64,000 nucleotides of DNA, taken from assembly GCF_037975245.1 (NCBI RefSeq), contig NC_092568.1, forward strand, positions 38,404,501-38,468,500, written 5' to 3'. Position 1 is the first letter of the stretch. The number at the start of each line of letters is the position of its first letter. Source of the DNA: Apostichopus japonicus (Eukaryota > Echinodermata > Holothuroidea > Aspidochirotida > Stichopodidae). The notes under the pieces are model-generated. The model made no database searches and had not been told where the DNA came from. It was given only the letters and a program-made list of their open reading frames with translations. Made by a program: the position numbers and the translations under genes. Positions 52,647 to 63,520 of this stretch are shown here, piece by piece.

Positions 52647-52766
52647 AAGTCTACGGCACCTAGTATTCCCAGGCGGTCACCCATCCAAGTACTGACTAGG
52701 CTCGACGCTGCTTGACTTCGGTGATCGGACGAGAACCGGTATATTCAACGTGATATGGTCGTAGAC
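52647..52766 (-). rRNA. 5S rRNA, copy R11
   Basis: No difference from copy 1 noticed. 3' spacer: C11, long, 836 bp. Confidence 0.98.
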
Positions 52767-53481
52767 ATTAGAATGGTGAAATTTAAGCTTTTTATACCCG
52801 CCCGCCCCGAGACTTATTTTGCAAAGTTGGATGTTCAACTCTAGACCACCTATATGGTTACTTATCCCATTAAACTAAATAATGTGCATGTTTTTATATG
52901 ACTTGAGAAGCTATATGGTAGCATATACGCCCGGATATGATTGCCCCAATGACTGACGCACGCACGCACACTCACACTGAGAGTCTGAAGCTAGCCACGT
53001 TCGTCCGACTTGTGAACAAACCTCTTAACATAGTGTTCGTACGCTGCTCATGGGAAGCCTAAAGTGGTCTAAAATTGCCTCAATCGACCTAATTTGTGCA
53101 TCACATTTACTTCCTTTTGTGTACTCCGACATCCAAGCCACAAAAAACGAGAGATTTTGTTTGAGAACATATCAAGAAAGATGTTCTCCCGTTTCTTTTC
53201 GGCACTTTTCCTGAGGGAGAACACTCGTGCGTGCGTGCATGCATGCATGCGGAATGATATAGCCCTAATGATACACTTGTCTCGAATTAAAGGGGGCTGG
53301 AGAAAAACTTGTGATTGCAATGATCAGGTCACAACAATAGTGGTATATGGCAAGTCAATGTCTTCAACGGTGGTGGTGAGGGGGGGGGGAGGGACTTTTC
53401 ATAACAATGACAGGATAAAAGAATAGTGAAAAAGAAATAAAGAAAGAAAGGGTGCGGAGTTGTGGGTGAGGAAAAATGAAA

Positions 53482-53601
53482 AAGTCTACGGCACCTAGTA
53501 TTCCCAGGCGGTCACCCATCCAAGTACTGACTAGGCTCGACGCTGCTTGACTTCGGTGATCGGACGAGAACCGGTATATTCAACGTGATATGGTCGTAGA
53601 C
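53482..53601 (-). rRNA. 5S rRNA, copy R12
   Basis: No difference from copy 1 noticed. 3' spacer: C10, long, 835 bp. Confidence 0.98.
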
Positions 53602-54317
53602 ATTAGAATGGTGAAATTTAAGCTTTTTATACCCGCCCGCCCCGAGACTTATTTTGCAAAGTTGGATGTTCAACTCTAGACCACCTATATGGTTACTTAT
53701 CCCATTAAACTAAATAATGTGCATGTTTTTATATGACTTGAGAAGCTATATGGTAGCATATACGCCCGGATATGATTGCCCCAATGACTGACGCACGCAC
53801 GCACACTCACACTGAGAGTCTGAAGCTAGCCACGTTCGTCCGACTTGTGAACAAACCTCTTAACATAGTGTTCGTACGCTGCTCATGGGAAGCCTAAAGT
53901 GGTCTAAAATTGCCTCAATCGACCTAATTTGTGCATCACATTTACTTCCTTTTGTGTACTCCGACATCCAAGCCACAAAAAACGAGAGATTTTGTTTGAG
54001 AACATATCAAGAAAGATGTTCTCCCGTTTCTTTTCGGCACTTTTCCTGAGGGAGAACACTCGTGCGTGCGTGCATGCATGCATGCGGAATGATATAGCCC
54101 TAATGATACACTTGTCTCGAATTAAAGGGGGCTGGAGAAAAACTTGTGATTGCAATGATCAGGTCACAACAATAGTGGTATATGGCAAGTCAATGTCTTC
54201 AACGGTGGTGGTGAGGGGGGGGGGGAGGGACTTTTCATAACAATGACAGGATAAAAGAATAGTGAAAAAGAAATAAAGAAAGAAAGGGTGCGGAGTTGTG
54301 GGTGAGGAAAAATGAAA

Positions 54318-54437
54318 AAGTCTACGGCACCTAGTATTCCCAGGCGGTCACCCATCCAAGTACTGACTAGGCTCGACGCTGCTTGACTTCGGTGATCGGA
54401 CGAGAACCGGTATATTCAACGTGATATGGTCGTAGAC
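54318..54437 (-). rRNA. 5S rRNA, copy R13
   Basis: No difference from copy 1 noticed. 3' spacer: C11, long, 836 bp. Confidence 0.98.
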
Positions 54438-55152
54438 ATTAGAATGGTGAAATTTAAGCTTTTTATACCCGCCCGCCCCGAGACTTATTTTGCAAAGTTG
54501 GATGTTCAACTCTAGACCACCTATATGGTTACTTATCCCATTAAACTAAATAATGTGCATGTTTTTATATGACTTGAGAAGCTATATGGTAGCATATACG
54601 CCCGGATATGATTGCCCCAATGACTGACGCACGCACGCACACTCACACTGAGAGTCTGAAGCTAGCCACGTTCGTCCGACTTGTGAACAAACCTCTTAAC
54701 ATAGTGTTCGTACGCTGCTCATGGGAAGCCTAAAGTGGTCTAAAATTGCCTCAATCGACCTAATTTGTGCATCACATTTACTTCCTTTTGTGTACTCCGA
54801 CATCCAAGCCACAAAAAACGAGAGATTTTGTTTGAGAACATATCAAGAAAGATGTTCTCCCGTTTCTTTTCGGCACTTTTCCTGAGGGAGAACACTCGTG
54901 CGTGCGTGCATGCATGCATGCGGAATGATATAGCCCTAATGATACACTTGTCTCGAATTAAAGGGGGCTGGAGAAAAACTTGTGATTGCAATGATCAGGT
55001 CACAACAATAGTGGTATATGGCAAGTCAATGTCTTCAACGGTGGTGGTGAGGGGGGGGGGAGGGACTTTTCATAACAATGACAGGATAAAAGAATAGTGA
55101 AAAAGAAATAAAGAAAGAAAGGGTGCGGAGTTGTGGGTGAGGAAAAATGAAA

Positions 55153-55272
55153 AAGTCTACGGCACCTAGTATTCCCAGGCGGTCACCCATCCAAGTACTG
55201 ACTAGGCTCGACGCTGCTTGACTTCGGTGATCGGACGAGAACCGGTATATTCAACGTGATATGGTCGTAGAC
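55153..55272 (-). rRNA. 5S rRNA, copy R14
   Basis: No difference from copy 1 noticed. 3' spacer: C10, long, 835 bp. Confidence 0.98.
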
Positions 55273-55988
55273 ATTAGAATGGTGAAATTTAAGCTTTTTA
55301 TACCCGCCCGCCCCGAGACTTATTTTGCAAAGTTGGATGTTCAACTCTAGACCACCTATATGGTTACTTATCCCATTAAACTAAATAATGTGCATGTTTT
55401 TATATGACTTGAGAAGCTATATGGTAGCATATACGCCCGGATATGATTGCCCCAATGACTGACGCACGCACGCACACTCACACTGAGAGTCTGAAGCTAG
55501 CCACGTTCGTCCGACTTGTGAACAAACCTCTTAACATAGTGTTCGTACGCTGCTCATGGGAAGCCTAAAGTGGTCTAAAATTGCCTCAATCGACCTAATT
55601 TGTGCATCACATTTACTTCCTTTTGTGTACTCCGACATCCAAGCCACAAAAAACGAGAGATTTTGTTTGAGAACATATCAAGAAAGATGTTCTCCCGTTT
55701 CTTTTCGGCACTTTTCCTGAGGGAGAACACTCGTGCGTGCGTGCATGCATGCATGCGGAATGATATAGCCCTAATGATACACTTGTCTCGAATTAAAGGG
55801 GGCTGGAGAAAAACTTGTGATTGCAATGATCAGGTCACAACAATAGTGGTATATGGCAAGTCAATGTCTTCAACGGTGGTGGTGAGGGGGGGGGGGAGGG
55901 ACTTTTCATAACAATGACAGGATAAAAGAATAGTGAAAAAGAAATAAAGAAAGAAAGGGTGCGGAGTTGTGGGTGAGGAAAAATGAAA

Positions 55989-56108
55989 AAGTCTACGGCA
56001 CCTAGTATTCCCAGGCGGTCACCCATCCAAGTACTGACTAGGCTCGACGCTGCTTGACTTCGGTGATCGGACGAGAACCGGTATATTCAACGTGATATGG
56101 TCGTAGAC
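55989..56108 (-). rRNA. 5S rRNA, copy R15
   Basis: No difference from copy 1 noticed. 3' spacer: C11, long, 836 bp. Confidence 0.98.
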
Positions 56109-56824
56109 ATTAGAATGGTGAAATTTAAGCTTTTTATACCCGCCCGCCCCGAGACTTATTTTGCAAAGTTGGATGTTCAACTCTAGACCACCTATATGGT
56201 TACTTATCCCATTAAACTAAATAATGTGCATGTTTTTATATGACTTGAGAAGCTATATGGTAGCATATACGCCCGGATATGATTGCCCCAATGACTGACG
56301 CACGCACGCACACTCACACTGAGAGTCTGAAGCTAGCCACGTTCGTCCGACTTGTGAACAAACCTCTTAACATAGTGTTCGTACGCTGCTCATGGGAAGC
56401 CTAAAGTGGTCTAAAATTGCCTCAATCGACCTAATTTGTGCATCACATTTACTTCCTTTTGTGTACTCCGACATCCAAGCCACAAAAAACGAGAGATTTT
56501 GTTTGAGAACATATCAAGAAAGATGTTCTCCCGTTTCTTTTCGGCACTTTTCCTGAGGGAGAACACTCGTGCGTGCGTGCATGCATGCATGCGGAATGAT
56601 ATAGCCCTAATGATACACTTGTCTCGAATTAAAGGGGGCTGGAGAAAAACTTGTGATTGCAATGATCAGGTCACAACAATAGTGGTATATGGCAAGTCAA
56701 TGTCTTCAACGGTGGTGGTGAGGGGGGGGGGGAGGGACTTTTCATAACAATGACAGGATAAAAGAATAGTGAAAAAGAAATAAAGAAAGAAAGGGTGCGG
56801 AGTTGTGGGTGAGGAAAAATGAAA

Positions 56825-56944
56825 AAGTCTACGGCACCTAGTATTCCCAGGCGGTCACCCATCCAAGTACTGACTAGGCTCGACGCTGCTTGACTTCGGT
56901 GATCGGACGAGAACCGGTATATTCAACGTGATATGGTCGTAGAC
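56825..56944 (-). rRNA. 5S rRNA, copy R16 (array edge)
   Basis: Outermost copy; no difference from copy 1 noticed. 3' spacer: C11, long, 836 bp. Its upstream spacer (56945-57447, short GCAT tract) keeps the TATA and GC boxes, so the promoter is intact, but the spacer is cut off at 57447 and joined to unrelated DNA. Confidence 0.98.
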
Positions 56945-57447
56945 ATTAGAATGGTGAAATTTAAGCTTTTTATACCCGCCCGCCCCGAGACTTATTTTGC
57001 AAAGTTGGATGTTCAACTCTAGACCACCTATATGGTTACTTATCCCATTAAACTAAATAATGTGCATGTTTTTATATGACTTGAGAAGCTATATGGTAGC
57101 ATATACGCCCGGATATGATTGCCCCAATGACTGACGCACGCACGCACACTCACACTGAGAGTCTGAAGCTAGCCACGTTCGTCCGACTTGTGAACAAACC
57201 TCTTAACATAGTGTTCGTACGCTGCTCATGGGAAGCCTAAAGTGGTCTAAAATTGCCTCAATCGACCTAATTTGTGCATCACATTTACTTCCTTTTGTGT
57301 ACTCCGACATCCAAGCCACAAAAAACGAGAGATTTTGTTTGAGAACATATCAAGAAAGATGTTCTCCCGTTTCTTTTCGGCACTTTTCCTGAGGGAGAAC
57401 ACTCGTGCGTGCGTGCATGCATGCGGAATGATATAGCCCTAATGATA

Positions 57448-57651
57448 AGGTACATATGCCACCATAAAATATAACGCACTTTAAAACTCGGGATTTTGCT
57501 TACTTTGTTAACTTCTAGTTCGTTTCGACAGTCTATATACAAAAAAAGAAAAACAAGAATAAAAAACGTTCTATCACGTTATCCTAATATGTGTTGCCGA
57601 AAGATAAGTTACATCATGTAGATGCCAGCTTGACCTCCTTGGTAGGGATTA
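57448..57651 (-). other. Array edge to stop codon: probable 3' UTR of the neighbouring gene
   Basis: Non-repetitive DNA between the cut spacer and the stop codon of the - strand gene. I see no AATAAA-type poly(A) signal on the - strand here, so the transcript may end by another signal or run into the 5S spacer. Confidence 0.4.
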
Positions 57652-58663
57652 TCACACATTTCGGTCTATGACGTCATCTTCTATATCTAAATCATGCAAC
57701 GAAGACTCAGATTGTCTCTGCCTGGTTGTTTCCCTTGATGTTTCTCTAGTTGAGGTGCCAAAGGAAGATGACGGATTGCTGTTGTTGTCTGTTTGTCTAT
57801 TGGAGGTTGTCGTGCTGTAATACACCACTTGAGTCTTACTTGTAACCGCCAATTGCTTACTTTCAACTAGCGGTGAGGCTGTGTAAGTCTCGGAACTGGT
57901 GTAGGCGCCAGAGCTGGGTTCTGCCTCCAACATAATCGAATTACGATTATATTTGTAGGTGAATGTATTGTAGTTGCCTGGTGGATCTTGCAGATACTTA
58001 AAGCTGTGTTTCGCTCCAGTGGCTCGTCTGTTAATGAACAGGACGCAGCTGGTTGACGAATATCGCTCAGTCTTAGTAGCCACGTCAAACTTTCGATTCC
58101 GCGAGCTTTTAGAAGTATCCAATGTTAAAAGTATACCTCCTATTTTGAAATTGTCTTGCTGGCAGTCATTGTCACTGGACACATGCCACGTCCATTGACC
58201 CTCACCAGTCAGCTTGTTGTACAATTCGCAAGATAATGTGGTCGGCAGTTCGTCTGAAATAACAAATGCGATATAGATTTGAGGTTTGTGACTTAATAAG
58301 GTAAAGTAAATTACGCTTTTGCAAGAAAATATAAAAATATTTTTTATTTACTACTCAGATCTATCATATTGACATGAAAGCCTGCGTGGAGATATGAAGT
58401 TAATTTTTATTAACCCCCCAAAAAACCGGTACAAAGTATGTCAAGTATTTGAGTACCACCGACAAATATCTGCGCCGACATATAAGTGGATTTACATCAT
58501 GTCAACGCAGTCATCCAGTCTTCCATCGCAAACATATATCATTTTGTGGGAATAATAACCCCACAGTGAACACTCTTCACCCATGTGTAAATGTATAAAT
58601 ACAGGTGACAAACGCCTACAGTGGAATTACGACCTTCCTTATCGGTTTCGAACCTCTGGACAT

Positions 58664-58735
<72 letters not shown>

Positions 58736-58768
58736 TGTATATGTGTATATATATATAGATATATATAT

Positions 58769-58811
<43 letters not shown>

Positions 58812-59824
58812 TGTATACACATATATAACGAAGCGCGCTAACAATTTTGGGATGAAAGTTGCTATGCGCCTGCACCAAAGCAAATTTCCCCCTAATATTT
58901 GAAACAAATCGCCGCTCCTGCATTTATGGATTTGTATTAGCAGTCACATTATTCAATCAACCACATCTCGAGTTAGGGACAGGATATTAAAATGAGGTAT
59001 TGAACTAACAATGTGAAAAATTTGTCTCTTGAATAAATGTTTTACGTCCGTCTGCCACCAGAATATCACTCTAAACAGACTACGACCAGGAAGCAATTAA
59101 AAAAAACGTAAACCCATTTATCAGCATTGATCGACCTACACTATGCATGATATTGCAATAAAAGAAATAAAGTTGGGAATGGATTTTTAAAAGCAGTCCC
59201 ATGATTCAATTCAACCATATCTCGCTTAAAGGTTTTTTTTTAAGATATGTCTGGAAAGCTATTTGATGACGTTAATCCATTATTTGAAAACTTCTAATAA
59301 CTCAACAAAACCAAGTTCTTTTCACCTTTTATTAACGAGAGAGCGTTGAATGACATTCTATATCATTTGTTATATTTTACAAACATTTCATTTTGAGGCC
59401 ATAAATGTCTTGTTTTGTGTTGCATCTGAGGTATTGACCAAATTGTAAGTATATTATACTTGATGGTCCAGTCACTTTAACCGTTGAACCTCGGTTTTTT
59501 ATAAAGTGTCATTAATCGAAATGTACGATAGAAATAACCTGTAATGACAGCAGTGAGTTTTAATGGCCCCACATATCAAAAGTTCATTTGTATCTAAGTC
59601 ATATTAAAATGTGTTGTGTGTGCTACGTTCAAGCACCACAAATTATCAAAAATTGGGATAGTATTGAAATGCTAACCAACATAACTGAAATCATTTCAAC
59701 TTTTGGAAACAATTTGTTCCCATTATAAGAATTTGTTTTAACTGTAATGATATAAAAGCTTACCAGCAGCTGAGCGTTGTTTCAACAGGCACACAAACCA
59801 AGCAGCATGGATAATAATGCTCAT
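57652..59824 (-). CDS. Predicted two-exon gene for a secreted 220-aa protein, family not recognised
   Basis: Exon 1 is 59824-59764 and exon 2 is 58253-57652, ending in TGA. The intron (59763-58254) starts GTAAGC and ends TTATTTCAG behind a T-rich tract, and it is phase 1. Joining gives one open frame of 663 nt including the stop. Exon 1 starts with ATG and encodes about 20 residues ([14 protein letters not shown], then KQRSAA), a plausible signal peptide cut before Asp21. The mature part has Cys29, Trp41, Trp43, Cys51 and Cys90 in a compact domain to about residue 125, then a Ser/Thr/Gln/Asn-rich, probably disordered tail with Arg-Glu-Thr repeats near 189-201 and an acidic end (residues 208-217). 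No membrane segment and no N-glycosylation sequon are visible. A phase-1 intron after a signal peptide is usual for Ig-like and other extracellular modules, but I cannot assign a family. The second exon is strong; the first is inferred from matching splice sites and phase. Further exons cannot be excluded. Confidence 0.62.
58254..59763 (-). other. Intron of the secreted-protein gene
   Basis: 1510 bp with GT-AG ends. It holds the (TA)n microsatellite. The rest (58829-59763) is AT-rich with many stops in all frames, and I see no further exon, RNA gene or transposon in it. Confidence 0.55.
58666..58828. repeat. (TA)n microsatellite with CA/GT interruptions
   Basis: About 160 bp of nearly pure alternating TA, with short TACA, TGTA and (CA)n islands in its right half. 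The Ile/Tyr repeat reading frames over it are artefacts. It is self-complementary and could extrude as a cruciform. Confidence 0.97.
59764..59824 (-). other. Exon 1 of the secreted-protein gene (signal peptide)
   Basis: 61 nt from the ATG at 59824-59822 to the donor G|GTAAGC, leaving one base that completes an Asp codon with the first two bases of exon 2. The hydrophobic core [12 protein letters not shown] followed by KQRSAA|D suits cleavage after Ala20. No TATA box is evident upstream (59825 onward). Confidence 0.58.
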
Positions 59825-60331
59825 CTTCGATTCCAAGGATGTTATTAAAATATCCAAGTTGAACATTAAAATATCAAAATTAACCCCTTGAAATGGTTGT
59901 TGCAGTGATTAGCATGCACATGAATTCATTGTGGAAACTCAAATGTTTTCAATAATGCAATGATAAGTCAAGCTTTTTCGACTTCCTTCAACAAGCGTAT
60001 TAAATGAAACTTTCGAAAGCTTTCAAGAATTCTAATGTTATGTTCTCCAAGTTAAGCTGTTTCGGTTTTTTCGGTTTTGAGTGACAAACGTTCAGTTGAA
60101 ATACTACATCCGTTATTAACACACAACGAAGCAACAGACTTTGAATGTCAAAAAATTAATGTCAGTTCTGTGGCTTTCAACAAGACAGTCATTTATACGA
60201 AGTGAAATAAAGTCGAATAACGCGCAAGCTCAATAGAATACTGATAAAATATAAGGGTGGGTTCACAATGACTTCAATACAGTGTAATATGCAAGTTTTT
60301 TTCACCTTTTCTAATTTTCAAGTTGATGAAA
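59825..60331. other. AT-rich DNA upstream of the secreted-protein gene
   Basis: Expected promoter and 5' UTR side of the - strand gene. I see no reading frame, RNA gene or clear core promoter motif. Confidence 0.4.
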
Positions 60332-60337
60332 AACCTG

Positions 60338-61683
60338 CAGGGGCGTATCCAGGGGGGGCGCAACAGGCGCGCGCCCCCCCTATTGGCCGTCACCAAAAAA
60401 AAAAAAAGTTTAGCAAAAAAAAAAAAAAAAAAAAAAAAATTGATGACGACCTTTATGTGAGATGTCGGTGATCGCTCAACCCTCTCCCCCCCCCCTCCCG
60501 TATGCTTTATTTTTTGTTTACCAAAAAAAGGTTCTGGCGAAGTTCGGCGGCATAATAGTTTTAGAAACATAGATGGTAATTGTGTTTGTATTATCACTAT
60601 AAACACTAAATGACATGCCAGCCATACTAAATTGTGCAATTTGTGTCCATATTTACTGGAAATGTTGCTTATTATTAAGGTCGAAAAATGGATCACATAT
60701 GGCCATGGGCGGCGATCCTGGGTGGAGGGGGGATATATCCCCCCATGAAAATGGGTGGAGGGGATGTAATGCACCATATCCCCCCCCCCCACCAAATGCC
60801 AGGGATAAGAATATTTTCATGCCTACATTCATGCATCTTCGTGAATGTACGGCTCTTTTTTAGCTTCATTTCTCGCCTACCATAAGCGCAGTGCGATCTT
60901 TTCAAATAAAGCGTCTTTATAAAGCAAAAATAGTTGACTGTAGGCTTCATTGGCCCTATAACAACAAAATGTATTATTGCGCCCACGGTATTTATATAGT
61001 ACATATATGCACCCTCATAGTATTCATATAGGCCCTATAGTAGGCCTACACACGTACATGTTCCCTCGAACAGCTGAGAATCTCATGTAACCAGGGTAAT
61101 GCTTAATACACGTTTCACCTGGATGCCCTAGCAATCGGTACCTAGGAATGTAACTATGTGTAATTGTGTATTGCATGTGTATAGGCCTATAATAGCCTGC
61201 ATGAGGCCATTTTCTTCATCGAATAATATAAAAGAGCTCTCGAACATTCTAACGTTGCGCCTGAAACAAGATTGACAGGGGCAATTTTCCCAAAATAACA
61301 CCCGAAATTTAAAAAAAAAGTATTTTGGATCCTGATTATGAGATATTTCGGACATGACATCCCTATTTTAAAGTTGGGTATATGCCGCTTGGAAACCTCG
61401 GGAAGTGCCGTTTCCGGCCATCTAGAGGGTTTGTTAATCCCAAAATTTTCTTGTACGCTTCGCGCCAACCCATGGTGGCGCTACGCTTAGATAGTCAACA
61501 AGGTCATATCCCCCCCCCCCACTCGGAAGTACGGATCGCCGCCCATGCATATGACACCATTTTGCATTTCAGCCCTTCTTTGAAAGCAAAAATTGTACAC
61601 CCCTCCCCTTAGACCCATCCCCCAGGACGGCGATCATTCATGCCTGGCGCCCCCCCTATTGGAAAATCCTGGATACGCCCCTG
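60338..61683. mobile_element. Non-autonomous hAT-like DNA transposon (1346 bp with insert)
   Basis: It starts CAGGGGCGTATCCAGG and ends with the exact complement CCTGGATACGCCCCTG, 16-bp terminal inverted repeats. The flanks carry a direct repeat AACCTG (60332-60337 and 61684-61689), a likely 6-bp target duplication. CAGGG ends are typical of the hAT superfamily; hAT duplications are usually 8 bp, with 5-6 bp in some branches. A 16-bp direct repeat GCGCCCCCCCTATTGG lies inside each end. There is no transposase frame. Without the nested element the core would be about 500 bp. It includes A-rich runs at 60394-60439. Confidence 0.75.
60704..61547. mobile_element. Second small inverted-repeat element nested in the first
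   Basis: The ends CATGGGCGGCGATCC (from 60704) and GGATCGCCGCCCATG (to 61547) are exact complements, followed inward by C/G-rich ATATCCCCCC motifs on both sides. CATATG flanks it on both sides (60696-60701 and 61548-61553), the left copy offset by 2 bp, perhaps a target duplication. It has no coding capacity. Similar CATGGGCGGCGATCC-ended repeats are, as I recall, common in marine invertebrates. Superfamily not certain. Confidence 0.65.
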
Positions 61684-61689
61684 AACCTG

Positions 61690-62674
61690 TATCACCGAAA
61701 AGTTATAAAACCGATTATACTAGCCTCTTGTGATTTCTTTCCTAGAACAGGATGTTTTTTATGTGAAAATGCTGATTAATTGTTTCTTTCAAATCATTCA
61801 TTTTCACGCTTTCAAAAGAAACGCATTTTTGCACTTGGGATAAGCTTTATGACCCTGTTCGGCATTGTAATTAACTTTATGAGGCTCAACTCGAGTTAAT
61901 CTTGCCTTTTTTCTCTGAAACCAAATTACAGGAGCGGATATGCACTCATTCAAAATCAGGATCAGTATTATTTAATACATTGCTTTAACAGGGTCTGAAA
62001 TTTGAAGAAAATAATGCTAGTAAAATGAAGCACATTGATTAAAATGGCGCTCTCAGATTCACGGAGTGTTCCGTTGTTGATACATAAAATATTGCAGTTT
62101 ATTCAGTTAATTTGGAAAAGTGAATTGCACAATAATCTGTGTACTACGTATAATTATGCACCCTGAACATTTCAAAGGTCCACTTTAAGTTCCTGGGTCT
62201 TTCACGCTTTCACATAACAAATTTATATGGTTACATAATAAAACATCATTTTTCTCCCAAGCACCCTTGACATTACAAAATAGACCCACTCTCCCATGAC
62301 CTTGGTCAATAGAATGGTTCATTTCTCTAGCGCATGCAATACTCCATCGAAAATATAATGTACGGGCTTGCTTCATACATGGACCCCGCATATACTTCAA
62401 TTATTATAGCCTCAAAGATCATATAAAATCAAATTAATTCAACTGTTTGACAGATGTAATTTTTTGCTGATGAGGTATGATAAAGTAATTTCAACAAATA
62501 AAATGAAAGTGATTTCGACTATGAGGCATTCTTATAAGAGTGTAAAACACGGGAGTTAGATGCACCTTGTGTGACATTCAAAATTATTGCGCAAAGAGCT
62601 AACTAAGAAATAAGAAGCCTATTATGATATTTTAGATTCCATATTTGCCTGCCTCCGCCTGTATAATAGACGTT
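61690..62674. other. Unique AT-rich DNA, nothing recognised
   Basis: No convincing reading frame, splice structure, RNA gene or repeat seen. The 71-aa frame at 62185-62400 (-) shows no recognisable features. Confidence 0.4.
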
Positions 62675-62714
62675 GTAGTAGTAGTAATAATAATAATAAT
62701 AATAATAATAATAT
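62675..62714. repeat. (TAG)/(TAA)n microsatellite
   Basis: Three GTA/TAG units run into about ten TAA units. Simple repeat. Confidence 0.95.
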
Positions 62715-63207
62715 AAAAAACAGCATTGACGCATTGTAGCACGCTAATGTCAGACTTGGATTTAGACTTGATCAAGTCTGATATCCAATCAATCATAGCA
62801 ACACAATGTATTTCTCGTAGCAATTAATATGCGGACTCAGAGCCTTATTCGGTTTCAATATGGTATGAAAGTGATATTGTGGTGGCTGCAGTTAATTGCT
62901 TAATAAAATTCTCTACACTAGAACTTTTCTGCATCAACAGGCCAAAACTACACCCTCCTAGACTTTGTATGGCGAAGGTATGAGATGTTGAAATGTAGCA
63001 GTATTTGTAAATGCCTCTGGCAATGGCAGAGTGAATAATGTCATCACGGTAATTCAGCTGAAAATGTTTCTGTTTTTCCATGAAATATTTGACTCCCTTT
63101 TGCACATTGAAGAATAATATTTCTACATATATAAGTTTTATTTGATGAATTCTAAATACAGAGAACCTTGGCAACTCGGCAAACATTCCAAATAAACAAG
63201 GATAAAT
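62715..63207. other. Unique DNA, nothing recognised
   Basis: A 129-aa open frame on the - strand (62845-63234) overlaps this stretch but has no motif and unremarkable composition; I do not call it a gene. Confidence 0.35.
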
Positions 63208-63283
63208 CAGGGCTGTCTTAACGCATGGGCCCACTGTGCCCTGGCCCAGGGCCCCGCGATGTCAGGGGCCCCGCAATCGTAGT
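63208..63283. repeat. GC-rich dispersed-repeat-like fragment
   Basis: A short GC-rich island (CAGGGCTGTC start, then repeated GGGCCC/GGGGCCCC motifs such as CCCAGGGCCCCG) in AT-rich surroundings. The style resembles ends of C-rich marine transposons, but no second end is visible. Confidence 0.3.
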
Positions 63284-63520
63284 AACCCCATGTCTTAATG
63301 TGGGAGGAAAACTTATTGAATAGGCCATTATGCCTGATTGAATTCGATACTTGACAACTTGTGACGAGAGTTGGTGAAACACTTGAGAGTTTGACATTAA
63401 ATATTGGAATCTGAGTTGGCAACCCTGGAATATACAATGCCCCGAAGGCTTACAAAGAGAAACTGTTACTCCGTAACAATAAGAAAGAGGATATTGCCTC
63501 GGCCACAAAAGGCATAAAAT
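63284..63520. other. Unassigned DNA left of the retroelement fragment
   Basis: No supported gene. It may belong to the upstream part of the decayed retroelement, but I cannot show that. Confidence 0.3.

Larger units (their letters stand above)
44131..57447 (-). repeat. 5S rDNA tandem array, - strand block
   Basis: The same unit in the opposite orientation, 16 gene copies, spacing 831-838 bp. It begins directly after the N gap in the spacer 3' of a gene and ends at 57447 in the middle of the spacer upstream of the last gene, where the sequence switches to unrelated DNA. This block is cleaner than parts of the + block: I noticed only one odd indel (an extra G near 44931). Confidence 0.98.

Noticed and set aside
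1-57447. Possible CRISPR or satellite array
   Set aside because: The 836-bp unit contains a complete 5S gene with promoter and terminator, so it is rDNA rather than a CRISPR array or a plain satellite.
117-57542. Many repeated open frames of 61-136 aa on both strands within the array
   Set aside because: They recur once per unit in the spacer, their ends shift with poly-C length, they use non-ATG starts or overlap the 5S gene, and they show no coding signature. They are artefacts of repetition.
57867-58198. Other frames overlapping exon 2 of the secreted-protein gene
   Set aside because: Shadows of the 190-codon frame, with no splice support.
58539-58923. Ile/Tyr-rich open frames of 68-122 aa
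   Set aside because: Translation of the (TA)n microsatellite in several frames.
60268-61612. Several frames of 65-173 aa in the nested transposons
   Set aside because: Pro/Gly/Lys runs come from poly-C/G and poly-A tracts; no transposase motif.
62845-63508. Minus-strand frames of 76-129 aa
   Set aside because: No motif and no splice or promoter context, and they run into the GC-rich repeat fragment.
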